Of a stretch of 64,000 nucleotides of DNA, positions 60,351-64,000 are shown piece by piece. A program made the translations under genes and the position numbers. Location: assembly GCA_035534855.1 (NCBI GenBank), contig DATLRD010000027.1:26911-90910 (forward strand). Reading direction: 5' to 3'. The notes below the pieces were generated by a model that worked only from the letters and a program-made list of their open reading frames with translations, searched no databases and was not told the origin of the DNA. The DNA is from DATARH01 sp035534855. Lineage in GTDB: Bacteria; Pseudomonadota; Alphaproteobacteria; ATCC43930; CGMCC-115725. Position 1 is the stretch's first letter, and every line of letters starts with the position of its first letter.

Positions 60351-61171
60351 TGGATTACCTCAATCGCGGGCTGGCGCCCTTCCCCGCCTCGGTGTGGGAC
60401 GCCATCGACGGGGCTGCTGTCAAGGCCGCGCGCGACCGGCTGACCGGACGGCGGTTTCTCGGTATCGAAGGGCCGTTCGGCGCGGGCCTCACCACGATCG
60501 AGGTCGGCAACGACGATTATTGCCGTCAGCCTGCCGCGGACGAAGCCGGCGCAATTCTCGGTCGCGCCTTGCCCGTGCCGATGTTGCGCAAGAGCTTTCG
60601 CCTCAGCCTCCGCCGCGTCGCCGCTCACATCGAAAACGGCCAGCCGCTCGACCTCGCCGCCGCCCAGGATGCGGCCGAGGCCGTCGCCAACCGCGAAGAA
60701 GAATTCATTTACAACGGCCAACCGGATTTCAACCTCGCCGGGCTGCTGACCGTGGAGGGCCGGCACACGGTCGCGGGCTCCGACTGGTCGACCACCGAAA
60801 GCGCGCTGAACGATGTGCTGGCCGCCGCGACGATGCTCGACGACAGCGGGTTTCGCGGGCCTTATGCCCTCGTGCTGGCGCCGTTGCAGTACAATAATCT
60901 ATTCCGCCTGTTTCCCGGCACCGACGTATTGCCGCTCGAACATCTGCACCGCTTGTGCACCGCCGGCATCTACAAGACATCGATCAACGTCGGGGCGTTG
61001 ATCGACGTCAACGTCGGCGTGCTGGTTCTCGGCCAGGATTTTCATGCGGGCTATATCGGGCATGACGGCGTGCACTATCAGCTTTACATCAGCGAGAGCA
61101 TCGTCCTGCGCCTCGACAAGCCGCGCGCAGTCTGCACGATCGGCGCCGCCGGAACGAAGCTCCGGAAATAG
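60350..61171 (+). CDS. Family 1 encapsulin shell protein
   Basis: A 273-residue HK97-fold protein that self-assembles into an icosahedral nanocompartment. The N-terminus (YLNRGLAPFPASVWDAIDGA) contributes the cargo-binding groove. Other typical segments are TGRRFLGIEGPFGAGLTTIE, VPMLRKSFRLSLRRVAAHIE, EFIYNGQPDFNLAGLL and the C-terminal HDGVHYQLYISESIVLRL. Length is right for the family. The start is GTG at 60350, sharing one base with the EncFtn stop, so the cargo and shell are translationally coupled. Together with EncFtn it should form an iron-storing, oxidative-stress-protective capsule. Confidence 0.95.
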   Translation: MDYLNRGLAPFPASVWDAIDGAAVKAARDRLTGRRFLGIEGPFGAGLTTIEVGNDDYCRQPAADEAGAILGRALPVPMLRKSFRLSLRRVAAHIENGQPLDLAAAQDAAEAVANREEEFIYNGQPDFNLAGLLTVEGRHTVAGSDWSTTESALNDVLAAATMLDDSGFRGPYALVLAPLQYNNLFRLFPGTDVLPLEHLHRLCTAGIYKTSINVGALIDVNVGVLVLGQDFHAGYIGHDGVHYQLYISESIVLRLDKPRAVCTIGAAGTKLRK

Positions 61172-61201
61172 CCGCCCCCCGCGGGAAAGACGAATTGGGC
61201 G

Positions 61202-61564
61202 TTACGCGGTCAACACTTCGAGCACGTGGCCATTGGGGTCCTCGAAATAGAACCCGCGGCCGCCGCGGCGGTGGTTGATCTGCATGTCGGCGCGCTCGCG
61301 CGGGCCGCTGCCATACGCGATGCCCTCGTCCTTGACGCGCCCGAAGATCGCGTCGAACTCGGCGTCGCCGACCTTGAACGCATAGTGGTGGTGCTCGAAA
61401 TCGCCGCGTTCGTCGAAATCGAGCGTCAGCGCGTCATTGACCCGCACTGGCGCGAAATGGGAATGAAGGCTGCGGAATTCGAGCCCGAAGATGCGGGCGA
61501 AAAACCGCGCCGAGGCGATCTTGTCGTGCGCCGGCACGATTGTGTGATCGAGAGCGATAGCCAT
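61202..61564 (-). CDS. VOC (glyoxalase-fold) family protein
   Basis: A 120-residue single-unit VOC protein beginning AIALDHTIVPAHDKIASARF. The second half (FDERGDFEHHHYAFKVGD and GRGFYFEDPNGHVLEVLT) gives likely metal ligands His7, His66 or nearby, and Glu at the C-terminus. Function could be a lyase, antibiotic-resistance or ring-cleavage role; nothing decides. ATG 61564 has GGAGG upstream. About 99 extra residues open upstream overlap the phosphoesterase gene and are a shadow. Convergent with the encapsulin gene. Confidence 0.87.
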   Translation of the reverse strand: MAIALDHTIVPAHDKIASARFFARIFGLEFRSLHSHFAPVRVNDALTLDFDERGDFEHHHYAFKVGDAEFDAIFGRVKDEGIAYGSGPRERADMQINHRRGGRGFYFEDPNGHVLEVLTA

Positions 61565-61678
61565 GGCAACCTCCTCCCGCAGCATGTGAGCAGCACACAT
61601 GGGTCGCGCCGCACTGCACGGGAGGGTAGCGCGAAACGCGGTTTCGCCCAAGCCGCGTGCCCCGCACAATCGCCGCCG

Positions 61679-62260
61679 ATGAAATTCGGCATCGTTTCCG
61701 ACATTCACTGCAACGCGGCCGGGCTCGGCGAGGCGCTGCGCCTGATGGGCGACGTGGACGAGCTGATCTGCCTCGGCGACAGCATCTGGGAATACCGGTT
61801 CTCGAACGAGGTCGTCGCGCAGCTCAGGGAGCGCGGCGCGCACACGATACTCGGCAACCACGAGGAGACGTTTTTCGGCCCGCTTGGCGAACGCGCCCGC
61901 GCCCGTCCGGGCAGCGACCCGGCGCTCGTCGACTGGCTCGCGTCACGCCCGCATCGCCTTTCGCTCGACGTCGGCGGCAAAACCCTCTTGCTGATTCACT
62001 CGACGCCGTGGGAGCCGCGCGGCGACTATATCCACCCGGAAAGCACGCTGCTCGCGCGGTTTGGCGAGGCCGATGCCGATTTCGTGCTCTACGGTCACAC
62101 CCATGCCCAGGTGGTGCGCCGTTTCGGCCGGGTGCTGGTAATAAACCCGGGCTCGGCCGGCGACGCCCGCGACCACCGCAACGGGCGGAGATTGTCATGT
62201 GCGGTGCTCGACACCGCGAGCGAAGAGGTGCGGGTGATCGACTTTACGGACAAGGCATGA
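61679..62260 (+). CDS. YfcE/MJ0936-type metallophosphoesterase
   Basis: A 193-residue calcineurin-fold phosphoesterase. The metal motifs are DIH (Asp8, His10), LGDS, LGNHEETF, HS in LLLIHSTPWEP and GHTHAQ. Relatives are phosphodiesterases with broad substrate use, needing Mn or similar metals. A signal peptide is absent. It overlaps the MaoC-like gene by 4 bases (ATGA). Confidence 0.9.
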   Translation: MKFGIVSDIHCNAAGLGEALRLMGDVDELICLGDSIWEYRFSNEVVAQLRERGAHTILGNHEETFFGPLGERARARPGSDPALVDWLASRPHRLSLDVGGKTLLLIHSTPWEPRGDYIHPESTLLARFGEADADFVLYGHTHAQVVRRFGRVLVINPGSAGDARDHRNGRRLSCAVLDTASEEVRVIDFTDKA

Positions 62261-62712
62261 CCGACAGACCGCTCTATTTCGAGGATTATCCGGTCGGGGC
62301 CGTGTTCGAGGGCGGCCGCGTCGAAATCTCCGAGGCCGACATCCTCGATTTCGCCCGGCGCTGGGATCCGCAGGCGATGCATGTCGACAAGGCGGCGGCG
62401 ACTGCGGGTCAGTTCGGCGGATTGATCGCCAGCGGCTGGCACACCGGCGCGATCATGATGCGGCTGCTGACCGAGGTGTTCATCTCGCCCGCCTGCAACC
62501 TCGCCTCGCCGGGGCTCGACGAATTACGTTGGATTCGGCCGGTTCGGCCCGGCGACATCTTGCGCCTCAAGGTCACCGTGCTCGAAGCGCGCCATTCGCG
62601 CTCAAAGCCCGACCAGGGCATCATCATCAGCCTTGTCGAGGTACTGAACCAGCGCAGCGAGCCGGTTATGAGCCTGAAGCCGATCAGCCTGATGCGCTGC
62701 CGACCCGATTAG
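62257..62712 (+). CDS. MaoC-like (R)-specific enoyl-CoA hydratase/dehydratase
   Basis: A 151-residue hot-dog-fold protein. It has YFEDYPVGAVFEGG, DFARRWDPQAMHVDKAAATA and GQFGGLIASGWHTGAIMMRL, the MaoC substrate and catalytic segment (Asp and His in WDPQAMHVD). The C-terminal half has LDELRWIRPVRPGDILRLKV. It hydrates enoyl-CoA or a related thioester in fatty acid or aromatic catabolism. The ATG overlaps the phosphoesterase stop. The 40-base gap to the next gene is AT-rich. Confidence 0.9.
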   Translation: MTDRPLYFEDYPVGAVFEGGRVEISEADILDFARRWDPQAMHVDKAAATAGQFGGLIASGWHTGAIMMRLLTEVFISPACNLASPGLDELRWIRPVRPGDILRLKVTVLEARHSRSKPDQGIIISLVEVLNQRSEPVMSLKPISLMRCRPD

Positions 62713-62752
62713 CTAATATTTTAAGTCCACCATTTAATGACTAGATATATGA

Positions 62753-63580
62753 CTAACTCCACCCGAGCCAGTCGCACAGCGCCCGGCCCATTACCAGGTC
62801 GAGGTTGTCGCCCGCGAGCCAGGGCAGTTCCTCGGTAAACAGCGTGATCGCTTGGCGATAGCTGCACGGGATGCCGGTCAGGTCGGTACCCCAGAAGAAC
62901 CGCCGCGGGCCGAACGCGTCGAACACGCGGCGCAGAAACGGATGCAGCCGGCGATAGGGATAGGGCTCGCTCGAATAGCGCGGCAGCGCTGACGCCTTGG
63001 CGGCGACATTCGGATGCCGCGCCAGCGCGACGAGCTTGTCGATATCGCCGAACGCCGCCTCGTCCTTGGCGTCGCGCACCAGCGCCAGATGGTCGATCAC
63101 AAAGCGCATGCCAGGATAGCGCTCGGCGAGCCGTCCGATTTCGGGCAACAACCCCGGCGGCGACACCATCGCCGGCAGCTCGTTGCGTTCGGCCGCTGCC
63201 CACAGCCAGTCACCGTCGGGGTCGGTGAACAGCGCCCGCGCCCCGGCCCCGGCGGTCGTCACGCGAATCCCGAGCATGCCCGGTTGCTCGCGCCAGCGGT
63301 CGAGCGCGTGCGGGTCACGGGTATCGAGCGGCGGCCTTCCCATCACCGCGAAGCGGTCGGGATGGTGCGCCGCGGCGACGAGCGCGAGATCGTTGCGGTC
63401 GCCCTCCCATGACGGCGGCACGATCACCGCGCGGGCGACCCCGGCGCCGTCCATCTCGCCCAGCAGATCGGCCGCAGTGAACGGGACGGGCCGATGCGCG
63501 CGGTGCGCGTGGCCCTGCGGCCACGACCGCTCCGGCGTGTCGGCGGCCCAGATATGCACCTGCGCATCGGCGATCAGCAT
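62753..63580 (-). CDS. Amidohydrolase-2 family TIM-barrel metal-dependent hydrolase
   Basis: A 275-residue protein starting MLIADAQVHIWAADTPERSW, the DxQxH variant of the metal motif. Also visible are RFVIDHLALV and the C-terminal FFWGTDLTGIPCSYRQA (catalytic Asp). The group includes 4-sulfomuconolactone hydrolase and 2-pyrone-4,6-dicarboxylate lactonase-like enzymes, suggesting a lactone or related substrate; this is inference. ATG 63580 is set by a GGGAGG site. The longer open frame upstream lacks family residues. Divergent from an acyl-CoA dehydrogenase gene across 124 bases. Confidence 0.85.
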   Translation of the reverse strand: MLIADAQVHIWAADTPERSWPQGHAHRAHRPVPFTAADLLGEMDGAGVARAVIVPPSWEGDRNDLALVAAAHHPDRFAVMGRPPLDTRDPHALDRWREQPGMLGIRVTTAGAGARALFTDPDGDWLWAAAERNELPAMVSPPGLLPEIGRLAERYPGMRFVIDHLALVRDAKDEAAFGDIDKLVALARHPNVAAKASALPRYSSEPYPYRRLHPFLRRVFDAFGPRRFFWGTDLTGIPCSYRQAITLFTEELPWLAGDNLDLVMGRALCDWLGWS

Positions 63581-63704
63581 CGCGGGTTCCTCCCTTTGCA
63601 GCCGATCATGCGGCGCCTGCGCTTGTAACCCAACCGCCTTCATGCTTCGATCGCCCCAGATTTGATCGCCCGCGCGTCTGCGAGGCGCGCCGCGGGGAGG
63701 AACA

Positions 63705-64000
63705 ATGCCGGACAGCATCATCGTCGACACCGCGACCCGGATCTTTAGCGATCTGTGCGAAGCGAAGACGATCAACGCGGCCGAAAAGGGAGAATGGCCG
63801 GCGGCGCTGTGGAATGCGCTCGAGGAAAGCGGGTTGCCGCTGACCTGGGTATCCGACGAATTGGGCGGCGCCGGGGCCGAAATCCTCGACGGGTTTGCGG
63901 TGGCGCGGGTCGCCGGCAGCGTTGCCGCGCCGGTGCCGGTCGCCGAGACGCTGGCCGCCGGTTGGCTGTTGTCGCAGGCCGGAATCAGCGCCCCGCCCGG
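63705..64000 (+). CDS. Acyl-CoA dehydrogenase N-terminal portion (truncated by window edge)
   Basis: About 98 residues are present, starting MPDSIIVDTATRIFSDLCEA. The helical N-terminal domain is recognisable by WNALEESGLPLTWVSDELGG and then GAEILDGFAVARVAG with VPVAETLAAGWLLSQAG, as in acyl-CoA dehydrogenases of catabolic clusters. The ATG at 63705 has GGGAGG five bases upstream. The gene continues beyond the window, so the active-site base is not visible. Confidence 0.85.
   Translation, partial: MPDSIIVDTATRIFSDLCEAKTINAAEKGEWPAALWNALEESGLPLTWVSDELGGAGAEILDGFAVARVAGSVAAPVPVAETLAAGWLLSQAGISAPP

Overview
The window is GC-rich bacterial chromosome, almost certainly from an alphaproteobacterium and probably near Rhodospirillales. 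The evidence is a circularly permuted two-piece tmRNA gene, an alphaproteobacterial-type SspB next to it, ThyX instead of ThyA, an hflK-hflC-DUF2065-degP cluster, homospermidine synthase, and an ffh-rpsP-rimM-trmD-rplS-leuCDB-asd backbone. I found no tRNA, rRNA, CRISPR array, insertion sequence or prophage. Most genes are tightly packed, with many 4-base ATGA overlaps.

Layout. 1-2.8 kb: end of a flavin-reductase-like gene, a DHA2 drug exporter and its probable XRE/MmyB regulator (minus strand). 3-10 kb: ffh, rpsP, rimM, trmD, rplS, then leuC, leuD, leuB. 10-13.9 kb: a minus-strand catabolic islet (isochorismatase-family hydrolase, maleylacetate-reductase-like dehydrogenase, two-domain VOC protein, decayed AhpD-like gene, Mpo1-like protein) that separates leuB from asd. 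15-19 kb: yejE-yejF without yejA/yejB, then a stand-alone 10-formyl-THF-hydrolase-like protein. 19-24.8 kb (minus): glgA, ilvC-ilvH-ilvB and miaA. 24.9-32 kb: serB, then minus-strand degP-DUF2065-hflC-hflK, mrp, and minus-strand thyX. 32.2-33.1 kb: ssrA and sspB, the tag and its ClpXP adaptor. 33-36.5 kb: class I fumarase and a CnrH/CnrY/CnrX-like sigma, anti-sigma and periplasmic sensor module. 36.5-40.8 kb: upp-URC4-URC1 uracil-catabolism cluster (minus) with a divergent radical SAM gene. 40.8-48.5 kb: GlcG/HbpS-like protein, ACMSD-like amidohydrolase, a lone molybdenum-hydroxylase large subunit, and livHMGF without a binding protein. 48.7-57.8 kb: a small secreted protein, an SDR, modABC with a ModE-like operator and a minimal ModE, FKBP isomerase, DUF4213/DUF364 protein, homospermidine synthase, two tiny membrane proteins and a Sel1-repeat protein. 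57.9-64 kb: acyl-CoA-dehydrogenase-like oxygenase, fatty-acid-hydroxylase family protein, encapsulated ferritin plus encapsulin shell, VOC, phosphoesterase, MaoC and amidohydrolase genes, and the start of an acyl-CoA dehydrogenase.

Most interesting signals: (i) the EncFtn-encapsulin iron nanocompartment, preceded by a perfect 12-bp hairpin with a GCAA loop; (ii) the upp-URC4-URC1 cluster for a poorly studied uracil-degradation route; (iii) ssrA directly beside sspB; (iv) the metal-sensor-like sigma module; (v) an ffh leader with overlapping terminator-like and alternative hairpins; (vi) several families of dispersed palindromic repeats, one of which supplies the likely rimM start codon; (vii) short tandem duplications, one of which breaks an AhpD-like gene.
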